From contig JACJWV010000002.1 of NCBI GenBank assembly GCA_020636915.1, positions 1-64,000 of the forward strand: DNA of 64,000 nt, read 5' to 3'. The translations under genes were made by a program, and so were the position numbers. This DNA is from Nocardioides sp. (GTDB lineage: Bacteria > Actinomycetota > Actinomycetes > Propionibacteriales > Nocardioidaceae). Shown here in pieces: positions 26,735-34,688 of the stretch (positions are counted from its first letter, which is position 1; each line of letters begins with the position of its first letter). The notes beneath the pieces are model-generated. The model worked only from the letters and a program-made list of their open reading frames with translations, made no database searches and was not told the origin of the DNA.

Positions 26735-27484
26735 ATGAACCAGGCCATGGACGGAGCCGCACGCGCGGGGCGACAGCTCCACGACGCTGTCGCCGAGCTC
26801 ACGGCCGACCTCAAGGCGGACCTCCACGACATCAAGCCCAAGCTGCGCGGCTGGCTGCACCTCGGCACGGTCCCGCTCACGCTGGCCGCCGGGATCGTGC
26901 TGATCGTGCTGTCCCCCACGACCACGACGAAGGTCGGGTCCGCGGTCTTCACCGCCTCGGCGCTGCTGCTGTTCGGCGTGTCGGCGATCTACCACACCGG
27001 CACCTGGTCGCCCCGGCTGTGGGCGTTCTGGCGCCGCTGGGACCACGCGAACATCTTTTTGCTGATCGCCGGGTCCTACACCGCCTTCAGCCTGCTCCTG
27101 CTCCACGGCACCCAGCGCGAGGTGCTGCTCGCGACGGTGTGGGCCGGAGCGATCCTCGGCGTCGGCTTCCGGATCTTCTGGACCGACGCGCCCCGCTGGC
27201 TCTACGTGCCGATCTACGTCGCGCTCGGCTGGGCGGCGATCTTCTTCATCCCCGGCTTCTACGACGGCGCGATCCGGCTCGGCGTCGGCATCGGCATCGC
27301 GACGTTCGTGATGATCCTCGTCGGCGGTGGGCTCTACACCTTCGGCGGCGTGGTCTACGGCATCAAGCGACCCGACCCGTGGCCGCGCTGGTTCGGCTTC
27401 CACGAGGTGTTCCACACCTTCACGATCCTGGCCTTCACCGCACACTTCGTCGGCGTCTCGATGGCGACCTTCGCGCTGCGCTGA
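26735..27484 (+). CDS. Hemolysin III family membrane protein
   Basis: 249-aa member of the HlyIII/PAQR family with seven predicted transmembrane helices after a charged N-terminus of about 40 residues. Family marks include GVSAIYHTGTW with the metal-site histidine (about 87-97), RRWDHANIFLLIAGSYTAF and, at the end, GFHEVFHTFTILAFTAHFVG with the histidine pair. The name is historic; most members are metal-dependent membrane enzymes or receptors of unknown substrate. The ATG at 26735 is 6 nt after TATGTT (26723-26728), so the message is probably leaderless. Confidence 0.9.
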   Translation: MNQAMDGAARAGRQLHDAVAELTADLKADLHDIKPKLRGWLHLGTVPLTLAAGIVLIVLSPTTTTKVGSAVFTASALLLFGVSAIYHTGTWSPRLWAFWRRWDHANIFLLIAGSYTAFSLLLLHGTQREVLLATVWAGAILGVGFRIFWTDAPRWLYVPIYVALGWAAIFFIPGFYDGAIRLGVGIGIATFVMILVGGGLYTFGGVVYGIKRPDPWPRWFGFHEVFHTFTILAFTAHFVGVSMATFALR

Positions 27485-27485
27485 G

Positions 27486-27525
27486 CGGAGACGCGCCAGC
27501 GGATCCGCTGGTGGTGGTCGAGCCG
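27486..27525. repeat. Copy of the GGAGACGCGNCAGCGGATCC repeat
   Basis: The segment after the hemolysin III stop matches the reverse strand of 23170-23210 with only a few differences, and includes the perfect palindrome CAGCGGATCCGCTG. It sits just upstream of the -10 (TAGAGT, 27531-27536) of the next gene. A weaker third match is at 56787-56807. Confidence 0.6.
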
Positions 27526-27543
27526 GTTCCTAGAGTGTCCCGC

Positions 27544-28668
27544 GTGCCCGGACACGCCCACCCGGCCTTCGCGCCGCTCGCGGACCTCCTCGAGGCGAAC
27601 CTCGCCGACGGGACCGACGCGGGCGCGTCCCTCGCGGTGGTCCACGACGGGGAGCTGCTCGTGGACCTCTGGGGCGGCGGGGCCGCGCCAGGACGGCCGT
27701 GGGAGCGCGACACCCTCGTCCACACGTGGTCGATCACCAAGACCATGTCGGCGCTGACGGCCCTGGTGCTGGTCGACCGAGGTGAGCTCGACCTCGATGC
27801 TCCGGTCCGGCTCTACTGGCCGGCCTTCTCCCGCGACGACGTGCTGGTGCGCCACGTGCTCGGCCACACCTCGGGCTACGCGGGCTGGACCGAGCCGCTC
27901 GATGCCGCCGGCCTGATGGACCTGCCCTACTCCGAGGCGCTCCTGGCCGCCCAGCGGCCGTGGTGGGAGCCGGGAACTGCGTCCGGCTACCACCTGCTCA
28001 GCCACGGCCACCTGCTCGACGCGATCGTCCGCGGCGCGACGGGGTCGCCGCTCGCGGACCGGTTCCGCACCCTCGTGGCCGAGCCACTGGGTGCCGACTT
28101 CCACCTCGGGGTCCCCGACGGCGCCCTGGACCGCTGCGCGGACCTCGTCCCGCCCCCGCCGGGCTCCATCGACGTCGCGTCGCTGCCCGGGGGCAACTTC
28201 TTCGTGCGGACCCTGGCCAACCCCTTCCTCGACGTCGGCGGCTTCTGCAACACCGCCCCGTGGCGCCGGGTCCCGGTCGCGGCCGCCAACGGGCACGGCA
28301 ACGCCCGCTCGATCGCCCGCATCCAGTCCGCGGTGTCGCACGGCGGCGAGGTCGACGGCGTACGTCTGCTCTCGGAGGAGACGCTCTCCCGCGTCTTCGA
28401 GGTCCAGGCCGACGGCACCGACCTGGTGCTGCTGGTGCCGCTGCGCTGGGGCATCGGCTACGCGCTCCCCACCCCGAGCGCACCGGCGGTCCCCGACGGC
28501 CGGGTCTGCTGGTGGACCGGGTACGGCGGCGCGATCGTCGTCAACGACCTCGATCGTCGCACCACCGTCGCCTACGCGATGAACCGGATGGTCCCCCACT
28601 TCACCTCGTCGCCGCGCACCGACGGCTACCTGCGCACCGCGTTCGCCTGTCTCGACCGGTTCGGGTGA
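27544..28668 (+). CDS. Serine hydrolase of the beta-lactamase/EstB family
   Basis: 374-aa cytoplasmic serine hydrolase of the class C beta-lactamase/penicillin-binding superfamily, which in this branch usually means an esterase. The SxxK motif is SITK in TWSITKTMSALTALVLVDRG, GHTSGYAGW follows the first helix, YHLLSHGHLLD supplies the tyrosine of the second motif, and WWTGYGGAIVV is near the C-terminal third motif. No signal peptide is seen. The GTG at 27544 is 7 nt after TAGAGT. Substrate unknown; true beta-lactamase activity is unlikely. Confidence 0.85.
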   Translation: MPGHAHPAFAPLADLLEANLADGTDAGASLAVVHDGELLVDLWGGGAAPGRPWERDTLVHTWSITKTMSALTALVLVDRGELDLDAPVRLYWPAFSRDDVLVRHVLGHTSGYAGWTEPLDAAGLMDLPYSEALLAAQRPWWEPGTASGYHLLSHGHLLDAIVRGATGSPLADRFRTLVAEPLGADFHLGVPDGALDRCADLVPPPPGSIDVASLPGGNFFVRTLANPFLDVGGFCNTAPWRRVPVAAANGHGNARSIARIQSAVSHGGEVDGVRLLSEETLSRVFEVQADGTDLVLLVPLRWGIGYALPTPSAPAVPDGRVCWWTGYGGAIVVNDLDRRTTVAYAMNRMVPHFTSSPRTDGYLRTAFACLDRFG

Positions 28669-28684
28669 CCCCGGCCGGGCCGGG

Positions 28685-30652
28685 TCAGCGCACCAGCGCC
28701 GCGCGGAGCTCCTCGGGCGAGGTCACCGGTCGCTCGCAGACCAGGTTCCGGCACACGTACGCCGCCGGGCGGCCGTCGATCTCGTCCCGGCCGACCAGCA
28801 GCGGTACGTCGTCGCAGGGCTCGTCGGCCACGACGACGACCGCGTTGGGGTCGCGGCGGGCGACCTGCTCGAGCGCGTCCCGCTCCTCCCCCGGCTCGCC
28901 CACGATCGCGACCTCGACCGGGCCGTCGAGCATGGACCGCGCAGCGGCGAGCGACCAGCCGGCGAAGCGCGGCGCCCGCTCGGCGATCTGGGCGACCGTG
29001 GCCAGGCCGGCCTCCGCCGCATCGCGGTGGCGGCCGGAGCCGGTGATCGCGGCGTAGGTCGCCAGCGCGTGCACCATCGAGGACAGACCCGAGGGGTAGG
29101 CGTTGTCGGAGGGGTCCCGGGGCCGCGCGACGAGCACCTCGGCGTCGTCGGCGGTGTCGAAGAAGCCGCCGTCGTCAGCCGCGAAGTGCGCGAGCGCGAC
29201 GTCGAGGATCGAGCCCGCCCGCTCGAGCCAGTCGACGTCACCCGTCGCCTGGAACAGGTCGAGGAACCCGGCCGCGACGCACCCGTGGTCCTCGAGCACC
29301 CCCGCCGGCGTGCCGACGACGTCGTCGCGAGAGACCCGCCGCAGCCGGCCGCCGACGACGTGCCGCGACCAGAGCAGCGCCGCGGCGTGCTCGGCGGCCT
29401 CGACGTACTGCGCCTGGTGGTAGAGGGTGCCGACGCGGCAGAGCCCGCTGATGGCCAGCCCGTTCCACGCGGCCACGACCTTGTCGTCGAGGGCCGGGCG
29501 CTCCCGGCGCGCGCGGGCCTCCAGCAGCCGGCGGCGCACGTCGTCCCAGCGCCCCGGGTCGTCGGGGTCCCGGAGGAGCTGCAGCGTCGAGGTGCCGCGC
29601 TCGAAGGTACCGCCGTCGGTCACGGACAGGAGATCGGCGGCCCACCTGCCGTCCTCCGGACCGAGGACCTCGGTCAGCTGGGCCGGTGTCCAGACGTAGA
29701 AGGTGCCTTCCTCCCCCTCGGAGTCGGCGTCGAGGGCGGAGGCGAACCCGCCCTCGTGTGTCCGGAGCTCGGTGAGCAGGAACTCTGCGATGTCGAGCGC
29801 CACCTGCTCGCCGAGGTCGGTCCCCCACCCGGCGTACACGCGCAGCAGCAGGGCGTTGTCGTAGAGCATCTTCTCGAAGTGCGGCACCACCCAGTCGCTG
29901 TCGACGCTGTAGCGCGCGAAGCCGCCGCCCAGCTGGTCGTGGATGCCGCCACGGGCCATCGCCTCCAGCGTGGCGCCCAGCATCTCCGCGGCGGCCCCGG
30001 TGGTCGAGCCCGCCGAGACCCGGAGCAGGAGCTCCAGCACCATCGACGGCGGGAACTTCGGCGCCCCGCCGAAGCCGGCCGACCTCGGGTCGAACTCGGT
30101 CGCCAGCGTCGCGACCGCGGCGTCGACGTCGATCGTCCCGGCGGTGAGCGCGTTCTCCTGGTTGAGGTGGTCGCGCAGGGTCGCCCCGACCCGCGCCACC
30201 TCGTCCGCACGGTTCGTCCACGCGTCACTGAGCGCCTCCAGCACCTGCCGGAACGACGGCTGCCCGTGCCGCGGCGCGTCGGGGAAGTAGGTCCCCGCGA
30301 AGAACGGGTTGCCGTCGTGGTCGAGGACGACCGTCATCGGCCAGCCCCCGTGCCCGGTCATCGACGTCGTCGCCTGCATGTAGACCGCGTCGACGTCCGG
30401 GCGCTCCTCACGGTCGATCTTGATGCTGACGAAGTGCTCGTTGAGGTACGCCGCCGTCGCCTCGTCCTCGAACGACTCGTGCGCCATCACGTGGCACCAG
30501 TGGCACGCGGCGTACCCGACGCTCAGCAGCACCGGCACGCGACGGCGCCGCGCCTCCTCGAAGGGCTCGGGTCCCCACTCCCACCAGTCGACGGGGTTGT
30601 CGGCGTGCTGGAGGAGGTACGGCGAGGTCGCGTCCCTCAGACGGTTGGCCAT
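28685..30652 (-). CDS. DUF255 thioredoxin-domain protein (YyaL/SSP411-like)
   Basis: 655-aa two-domain protein. An N-terminal thioredoxin fold (about residues 1-165) carries the redox pair in YAACHWCHVMAHESF (C50 and C53). A long alpha/alpha-barrel like glycosidase or N-acylglucosamine epimerase folds follows (about 190-640), with GGGFARYSVDSDWVVPHFEK and WNGLAISGLCRVG. This matches the YyaL/spermatogenesis-associated 20 family, ubiquitous but without a firm function. As I recall, the same gene is Rv1084 beside the hemolysin III gene in M. tuberculosis. It is the last backbone gene before the accessory block. Confidence 0.88.
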   Translation of the reverse strand: MANRLRDATSPYLLQHADNPVDWWEWGPEPFEEARRRRVPVLLSVGYAACHWCHVMAHESFEDEATAAYLNEHFVSIKIDREERPDVDAVYMQATTSMTGHGGWPMTVVLDHDGNPFFAGTYFPDAPRHGQPSFRQVLEALSDAWTNRADEVARVGATLRDHLNQENALTAGTIDVDAAVATLATEFDPRSAGFGGAPKFPPSMVLELLLRVSAGSTTGAAAEMLGATLEAMARGGIHDQLGGGFARYSVDSDWVVPHFEKMLYDNALLLRVYAGWGTDLGEQVALDIAEFLLTELRTHEGGFASALDADSEGEEGTFYVWTPAQLTEVLGPEDGRWAADLLSVTDGGTFERGTSTLQLLRDPDDPGRWDDVRRRLLEARARRERPALDDKVVAAWNGLAISGLCRVGTLYHQAQYVEAAEHAAALLWSRHVVGGRLRRVSRDDVVGTPAGVLEDHGCVAAGFLDLFQATGDVDWLERAGSILDVALAHFAADDGGFFDTADDAEVLVARPRDPSDNAYPSGLSSMVHALATYAAITGSGRHRDAAEAGLATVAQIAERAPRFAGWSLAAARSMLDGPVEVAIVGEPGEERDALEQVARRDPNAVVVVADEPCDDVPLLVGRDEIDGRPAAYVCRNLVCERPVTSPEELRAALVR

Positions 30653-30842
30653 CCGTCCAGCATGTCAGTCTCGCGAAGGCGCACCCGCCCAACGGCGGTC
30701 GCCCGGCACCCAGTCGGGTGGCGCCGCAGAGGCCGGCACAGGTGCGGTGGGCGTGGACATCGGGGCTCCTCGAGATCGGGCGTCTCTCGACCCTGGGGAG
30801 ACCGCCCGCGCTCTCGCGCTGCCGAAGGTCCCCGCGCCAGCC

Positions 30843-30857
30843 GGGACTTCGGTCCCT
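30843..30857. promoter_or_regulatory. DosR/DevR-like box
   Basis: GGGACTTCGGTCCCT fits the mycobacterial dormancy consensus GGGACTTNNGNCCCT at every fixed position. It lies in the 282-bp gap between divergent DUF255 and a small membrane gene, 78 bp before the latter's GTG. A weaker half-site reading CGGGGACCTTCG on the minus strand lies about 10 bp to the left; DosR sites are often paired. The rest of the gap shows no gene. No DosR gene is in the window, so the assignment is by consensus only. Confidence 0.45.
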
Positions 30858-30934
30858 CCACGACGACCGGCCGCGACGTGAGACTCACCGTGGGCCGCTC
30901 CGGCCACCCCTCGTTCTCGAGCAAGGAGACCGCC

Positions 30935-31168
30935 GTGAACGTGCAGCCCAGCCCCCTCGTCGGCATCCTCGTCCTGGTCGACTGCCTCGCCGTCTTCTAC
31001 GGCGTCTGGACCACCCTCGCGGGCAACGAGGCCAGCACCCGGTCGGGCCTCGACATCTCGCTGAGCATCCTCTCGATCGTCATCGTGGTCGTGCTGGTCC
31101 GCCGTGACCGTCTGCCCGACCTGCCCACGCCCGCCCCGTCCGCCGCGCCGCAGCCGGCGCACGCCTGA
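30935..31168 (+). CDS. Small two-helix membrane protein
   Basis: 77-aa hydrophobic protein with two predicted transmembrane segments (about residues 8-28 and 35-54) and a Pro/Ala-rich tail. No named family is recognised. The GTG at 30935 has the ribosome site AAGGAG (30923-30928) at good spacing, which decides the start over earlier in-frame codons. It is followed after 76 bp by the DUF389 gene in the same direction and may share the promoter carrying the DosR-like box. Confidence 0.65.
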   Translation: MNVQPSPLVGILVLVDCLAVFYGVWTTLAGNEASTRSGLDISLSILSIVIVVVLVRRDRLPDLPTPAPSAAPQPAHA

Positions 31169-31244
31169 GCAGCGGTCAGCCGATGGCCGACATCTCGGGC
31201 CGAAGCCCGGTGCTGGGGTCTCCGATCGACGAGGATGGCACCTG

Positions 31245-32240
31245 ATGCGCCACGACCTCCGCGCCCGCCTCGTCCCTCCGCAGCAGCGGCGCACGCTGGA
31301 CGAGCTGACCGACGACCTGGTGCTGCGCGACGGCGACCGTCGGTCGAAGACGACGGCCTTCTGGACGATGCTGGCGTTGTCGTCGGTCATCGCGTGTGCC
31401 GGGGTGCTCACCGACTCCACGGCCACCGTCATCGGAGCCATGATCATCGCCCCGCTGTCGACGCCGATCATGGGTCTTGCGCTCGCCGCCGTGAAGGGCC
31501 AGCGCAACGCGTCGCTCTTCTACGTCGCGTTCGGCGCTGCCCTCGTCGTCGCCGTCGGGGTGCTCTTCTCCCTGATCCCCAGTGCCGAGCCGCTGGCCGA
31601 CAACAGCCAGATCACCTCCCGCGTCTCACCGAACATGATGGACCTGGTGGCGGCGATCGCGACCGGCCTGGCGGGCGCGGTGGCGTTGGCCCGGCGCGAC
31701 GTCGCGGCCGTGCTGCCGGGCGTCGCGATCGCGATCTCGCTGGTCCCGCCGCTCGCCGTGGTCGGTGTGTGCCTGGGCGACGGCGAGATCGACTATGCCC
31801 TGGGTGCGTTGCTGCTCTTCGTCTCCAACTTCGTCGCGCTCGTGCTCGGCGGGATCTTCGTGTTCACCGTGCTCGGCTACGAGACCGCTCTCGCGGGTGA
31901 GCCGGGTCGTACCCTGCGCCGGTCCTACCTCAGGCTGTCGGTGCTCCTGCTCCTCGTCATCGTCCCGCTCGGGCTCAACTCGGCCGGCACGTGGTTGGTC
32001 GCGTCGTGGAACGCGACGGTCGAGCAGGAGGCCACGCGGTGGCTGGCCGGCGAGCCCAAGGCGCGGGTGACCGGGGTCGACCACACCGGCATCACCTTCG
32101 TGGTCCACGTGGAGTCGCCCGACGACCTCCCGTCACCCGACGCGCTCCTGCAGCGGCTGCACGGGCAGGTACCCAGCGGCCTGCGGGTCCAGGTCGACCT
32201 CACGCACGGCGAGACCATCGACGTCGGGACGGTGCAGTAG
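31245..32240 (+). CDS. DUF389 family membrane protein
   Basis: 331-aa polytopic membrane protein of the DUF389 (TIGR00341-like) family. FWTMLALSSVIACAGVLTDS, VIGAMIIAPLSTPIMGLALA and VALARRDVAAVLPGVAIAISLVPPLAVVG are the characteristic conserved core, with about six to seven helices. The C-terminal 100 residues form a soluble tail. Family function is unknown; the conserved IAPL and SLVPP stretches suggest a channel or transporter. The ATG at 31245 follows GAGG by a suitable distance. The open frame extends upstream, but the family N-terminus fits this start. Confidence 0.85.
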   Translation: MRHDLRARLVPPQQRRTLDELTDDLVLRDGDRRSKTTAFWTMLALSSVIACAGVLTDSTATVIGAMIIAPLSTPIMGLALAAVKGQRNASLFYVAFGAALVVAVGVLFSLIPSAEPLADNSQITSRVSPNMMDLVAAIATGLAGAVALARRDVAAVLPGVAIAISLVPPLAVVGVCLGDGEIDYALGALLLFVSNFVALVLGGIFVFTVLGYETALAGEPGRTLRRSYLRLSVLLLLVIVPLGLNSAGTWLVASWNATVEQEATRWLAGEPKARVTGVDHTGITFVVHVESPDDLPSPDALLQRLHGQVPSGLRVQVDLTHGETIDVGTVQ

Positions 32241-32603
32241 TCGTGCCGCGCCCGGTCGGCGACTCACCGGTCGACCCGGCGTACCCGGCCGACGCTGACG
32301 CGGTCCACCAGGTCGTGGGCGGGTCTACCCGTACGGCGAGCGGATCGACCTCCTCATGCATGCATCGGCGAGGCGCCTGACCTGCGTCGTGGGTTCCGGT
32401 CTGCCGTAGCTGCGACGGACGGAACGCCCTGGCCCGGCCATCCGGCCCGGCCATCTGGCCCGGCCATCCGGCGCGGCCTCCGATGACCTCCGGCTCTGGC
32501 AGCGCGCCGACGCCCGCCGCAGTCTGGGTGGACGAAGACACGGGCTCGGGAGCGCCCGGTCGTTCGCCGGTGCGCGTCCGACCCCGGGATGGAGGGGTGG
32601 ACG
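32241..32603. other. Intergenic region without a recognisable gene
   Basis: 363 bp between DUF389 and a secreted-protein gene. It contains a 10-bp palindrome ATGCATGCAT (32356-32365) and a short tandem repeat (32431-32469, listed separately). No frame shows family resemblance, and no tRNA or terminator with long perfect arms was seen. Confidence 0.5.
32431..32469. repeat. 13-bp tandem repeat, three copies
   Basis: GGCCCGGCCATCC (32431-32443), GGCCCGGCCATCT (32444-32456) and GGCCCGGCCATCC (32457-32469), followed by a decayed fourth copy GGCGCGGCCTCC. It lies about 135 bp upstream of the secreted-protein start. It could vary in copy number between strains. Confidence 0.8.
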
Positions 32604-33065
32604 ATGAACGGGCAGACGCGCAGGACCCTCTCGGCCCTCGCCGCGGTGCTGCTGATCCCGCTGCCCGGCCTGGCGGTCGCGGCACCGAGCGGGGCGACGC
32701 AGGCGCCGCGGGCCTCGGTCTACGCCGGCACCTGGAGCGGGACCACGGGACAGGACAAGGACCTGACGTTCAAGGTGAACAGCCGCGGGCGGGTCACCTA
32801 CCTGCAGGTCGGCTGGTCCGCGAGCGGGGCCGGGTGCCAGATCGAGGCGACGACGACGATGAAGTCGCTCTCGGTCCCGATCAGCACCCACAAGAAGTTC
32901 CAGGTCCGCACCCAGATGGGCAACACCTCCCTCGTGGTGGCCGGACAGATGCTGTCGAAGGCCAAGTCCAGCGGCTCCCTGCGGGTGACGGTGGTCGACA
33001 CGACCGGGTACGGCTGCTCCGGGTCCGCCCGGACGAGCTGGACCGCCCGCAAGGGCGCTGCCTGA
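32604..33065 (+). CDS. Secreted protein of unknown function
   Basis: 153-aa exported protein with a Sec signal peptide (basic start, hydrophobic stretch about 10-24, cleavage near AVAAPSG). The mature part is rich in Ser, Thr and Lys and has a predicted all-beta pattern with two cysteines about 60-100 residues apart (ASGAGCQIEA and TTGYGCSGSA) that may form a disulfide. No family is recognised. The ATG at 32604 follows GGAGGGG. A long hairpin follows the gene, shared with convergent crcB. Confidence 0.7.
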   Translation: MNGQTRRTLSALAAVLLIPLPGLAVAAPSGATQAPRASVYAGTWSGTTGQDKDLTFKVNSRGRVTYLQVGWSASGAGCQIEATTTMKSLSVPISTHKKFQVRTQMGNTSLVVAGQMLSKAKSSGSLRVTVVDTTGYGCSGSARTSWTARKGAA

Positions 33066-33112
33066 GCGGCACGTCGGCTCCGCGGGACGTCGGCTCCGCT
33101 GACCGTCGGACG

Positions 33113-33164
33113 CGGGACGTCATCACGATCGTGGTGACGGTTGCTCGATCCTGATGACGTCCCG
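33113..33164. terminator. Hairpin between secreted-protein gene and crcB
   Basis: Perfect 13-bp arms CGGGACGTCATCA (33113-33125) and TGATGACGTCCCG (33152-33164) with a 26-nt loop, directly between convergent genes. The GGGACGTCAT arm is shared with the hairpin at 20691-20740. No T-tract. Confidence 0.75.
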
Positions 33165-33165
33165 G

Positions 33166-33534
33166 TCAGAGGAGGCCGACCACCCACCACCCCAGGGCGC
33201 ACGCCCCGAGCCCGACCGCGAGGCTGGCCGCGACGTTGAGGGCAGCCGCCTGCCACGACCCCTCCTCGACCAGCCGAACGGTCTCGAAGCCGAACGTCGA
33301 GAAGGTCGTCAGCGCACCGCAGAAGCCGGTGCCGACCAGGGTCAGCACCCAGGTCGGCGCGTCCTGCACCAGCACCGCGGCGCCGACCGCGCCCAGCACG
33401 AACGAGCCGACCACGTTGACCGTGAAGGTGCCCCACGGAAAGACGCTGTCGTGCCGCGACTGGACGAGGAGGTCGGTCAGGTAGCGGGCCGGTGCGCCGA
33501 CGGCCGCTCCGAGGACGACGAGCGCGACGGTCAC
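33166..33534 (-). CDS. crcB: Fluoride channel CrcB (first copy)
   Basis: 122-aa Fluc/CrcB protein with four predicted transmembrane helices. GAAVGAPARYLTDLL near the N-terminus, WGTFTVNVVGSFVLGAVGAA with the conserved asparagine, and GTGFCGALTTFSTFGFET with the TTFSTF motif and the phenylalanines that line the fluoride pore are all present. It probably pairs with the second, extended CrcB encoded upstream as a heterodimer, as in many actinobacteria. The GTG at 33534 overlaps the DUF190 stop by 4 bp. It is the last gene of the fluoride operon. Confidence 0.93.
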   Translation of the reverse strand: MTVALVVLGAAVGAPARYLTDLLVQSRHDSVFPWGTFTVNVVGSFVLGAVGAAVLVQDAPTWVLTLVGTGFCGALTTFSTFGFETVRLVEEGSWQAAALNVAASLAVGLGACALGWWVVGLL

Positions 33535-33884
33535 GCCGAGCCGTCCAGCGTGCGGCTGGTGTAGCGGACGACCTCCACCGGGTCGAGGACGACCATCCCC
33601 TCGGTGACCAGCTCGTCGAGCTGCGGCAGGAACGCCCGGATGCGCTCCTCGGCGTCGACGATCACGATCGAGCTCGGCAGGTCGTCACCGAGCGACAGGA
33701 TCCGCGAGGTGTGGATCGTCTCGGACTTGCCGAACCCCTCGATCCCGTGGAAGACGCTGGCCCCGGCCAGCCCGGCCTGGTGCGCCCGATGGACGATCTC
33801 GGAGTGGAGCGGCCGGTGGTGCCACTGGTCGTTGGTCCTGACGAAGATCGTCAGTCGCAGCGCCGGCCCCGTCTGCAGGTGCAT
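33531..33884 (-). CDS. DUF190 protein of the fluoride operon
   Basis: 117-aa DUF190 protein. It shows ALRLTIFVRTNDQW at the start, then HRAHQAGLAGASVFHGIEGFG and SSIVIVDAEERIRAFLPQLDEL, the typical ferredoxin-like PII-related fold pattern. DUF190 genes are frequent neighbours of crcB, but their role in fluoride resistance is not established. The ATG at 33884 was chosen because AGGAGG stands 7 nt before it; a GTG at 33911 would add nine residues. It lies between the two crcB genes, overlapping the last by 4 bp. Confidence 0.88.
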   Translation of the reverse strand: MHLQTGPALRLTIFVRTNDQWHHRPLHSEIVHRAHQAGLAGASVFHGIEGFGKSETIHTSRILSLGDDLPSSIVIVDAEERIRAFLPQLDELVTEGMVVLDPVEVVRYTSRTLDGSA

Positions 33885-33903
33885 GTCGTCCTCCTGTGTC
33901 GCC

Positions 33904-34488
33904 TCATCCACGGTCCTGCCCCTTCCTCGTACGACGACGCCCGGCTCGGCCGGCCGCCACGATCACCCACCGGCCGGCCACGAGGCCCAGCCAGACGGCC
34001 ACCAGACCGACGACGACCGTCCCGCCCAGGTAGAGCAGCGCCGTCGGCACCCGGTCCGCGGCGAGGCCGGCCCGGGTGTCGAACATGTAGGTGGAGAAGG
34101 TCGTCCACCCGCCCAGGACGCCCACGCCGAGCAGCGGGCGCACGTACCGCGTGCTCGCGAGAAGGTCGGCCATGAACGCCATGAGGAGGCCCAGCAACAA
34201 CGCCCCGCTGACGTTCACCGCGAAGGTGCTCCACGCGAACCCGCCCGGGTCGTGCGGGACGAGCTCACCGACGGCCCAGCGGCCCAGGCTCCCGATCGCA
34301 CCCCCGACGGCGATGACCGCGAGCACGTCCCGGTGCTCGCGCACGACGTCGCGCAGCAGTGGTGGCCGGCGGCGCGTCGGCGACTCCTCGCGCGGGACGT
34401 CCGGGTCGACCGGCAGCCGGTGGACGGCGTCCACGGCTGCTCGGCCCTTCGGCGACCGCGGCGATGACCGGGGCGAGGATCGGGGCAT
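33904..34488 (-). CDS. crcB: Fluoride channel CrcB (second copy, N-terminally extended)
   Basis: 194-aa CrcB paralogue. A 55-residue Arg/Ser/Pro-rich cytoplasmic extension precedes the channel domain: VGGAIGSLGRWAVGE, WSTFAVNVSGALLLG with the pore asparagine and GVLGGWTTFSTYMFDT with TTFSTY. The extension is unusual because CrcB proteins are normally about 120-130 aa. The ATG at 34488 is preceded by GGAG, which is partly locked in the riboswitch hairpin described next. It is the first gene of crcB-DUF190-crcB, so fluoride sensing would control the whole operon. Confidence 0.92.
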   Translation of the reverse strand: MPRSSPRSSPRSPKGRAAVDAVHRLPVDPDVPREESPTRRRPPLLRDVVREHRDVLAVIAVGGAIGSLGRWAVGELVPHDPGGFAWSTFAVNVSGALLLGLLMAFMADLLASTRYVRPLLGVGVLGGWTTFSTYMFDTRAGLAADRVPTALLYLGGTVVVGLVAVWLGLVAGRWVIVAAGRAGRRRTRKGQDRG

Positions 34489-34491
34489 GGG

Positions 34492-34570
34492 TCTCCTACC
34501 TGTCCGTCTCAGGTAGGGACTGTTGGCGACGTCCGTCGCGGTTGTCGGCGAGCCCCACCGCCATCGCCCT
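34492..34570 (-). ncRNA. Fluoride riboswitch (crcB motif) with ribosome-site-masking hairpin
   Basis: On the minus strand GGCGATGG (34568-34561) opens the aptamer. GGGGCTCGCC, ACAACCGC, a GCGAC-GGAC-GTCGC stem and CCAACAGTCCCTACC follow, matching the order of conserved elements in known fluoride aptamers. An expression platform overlaps it: arms CCTACCTG and CAGGTAGG (34495-34517, 7-nt loop). The first arm shares its bases with the aptamer's 3' pseudoknot strand, and the second runs into the AGGAG ribosome site of the crcB start at 34488. Fluoride binding should free that site. Control is probably translational. Confidence 0.85.
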
Positions 34571-34571
34571 C

Positions 34572-34577
34572 ATGGTA
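34572..34577 (-). promoter_or_regulatory. -10 element for the fluoride operon
   Basis: TACCAT on the minus strand ends a few bases before the aptamer's first conserved G residues, placing transcription initiation at the start of the riboswitch, as expected. No clear -35 is seen. Confidence 0.5.
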
Positions 34578-34688
34578 GCGGCACGTCCGGTCGGCCGTGC
34601 GGGTCGTGAGGCCCTGTTTTCCACGGACCCCGAGCACGTCCCCTGGGTGCACCACGACCGACGAGCACCGCGACACCCAGGAGAGCAC

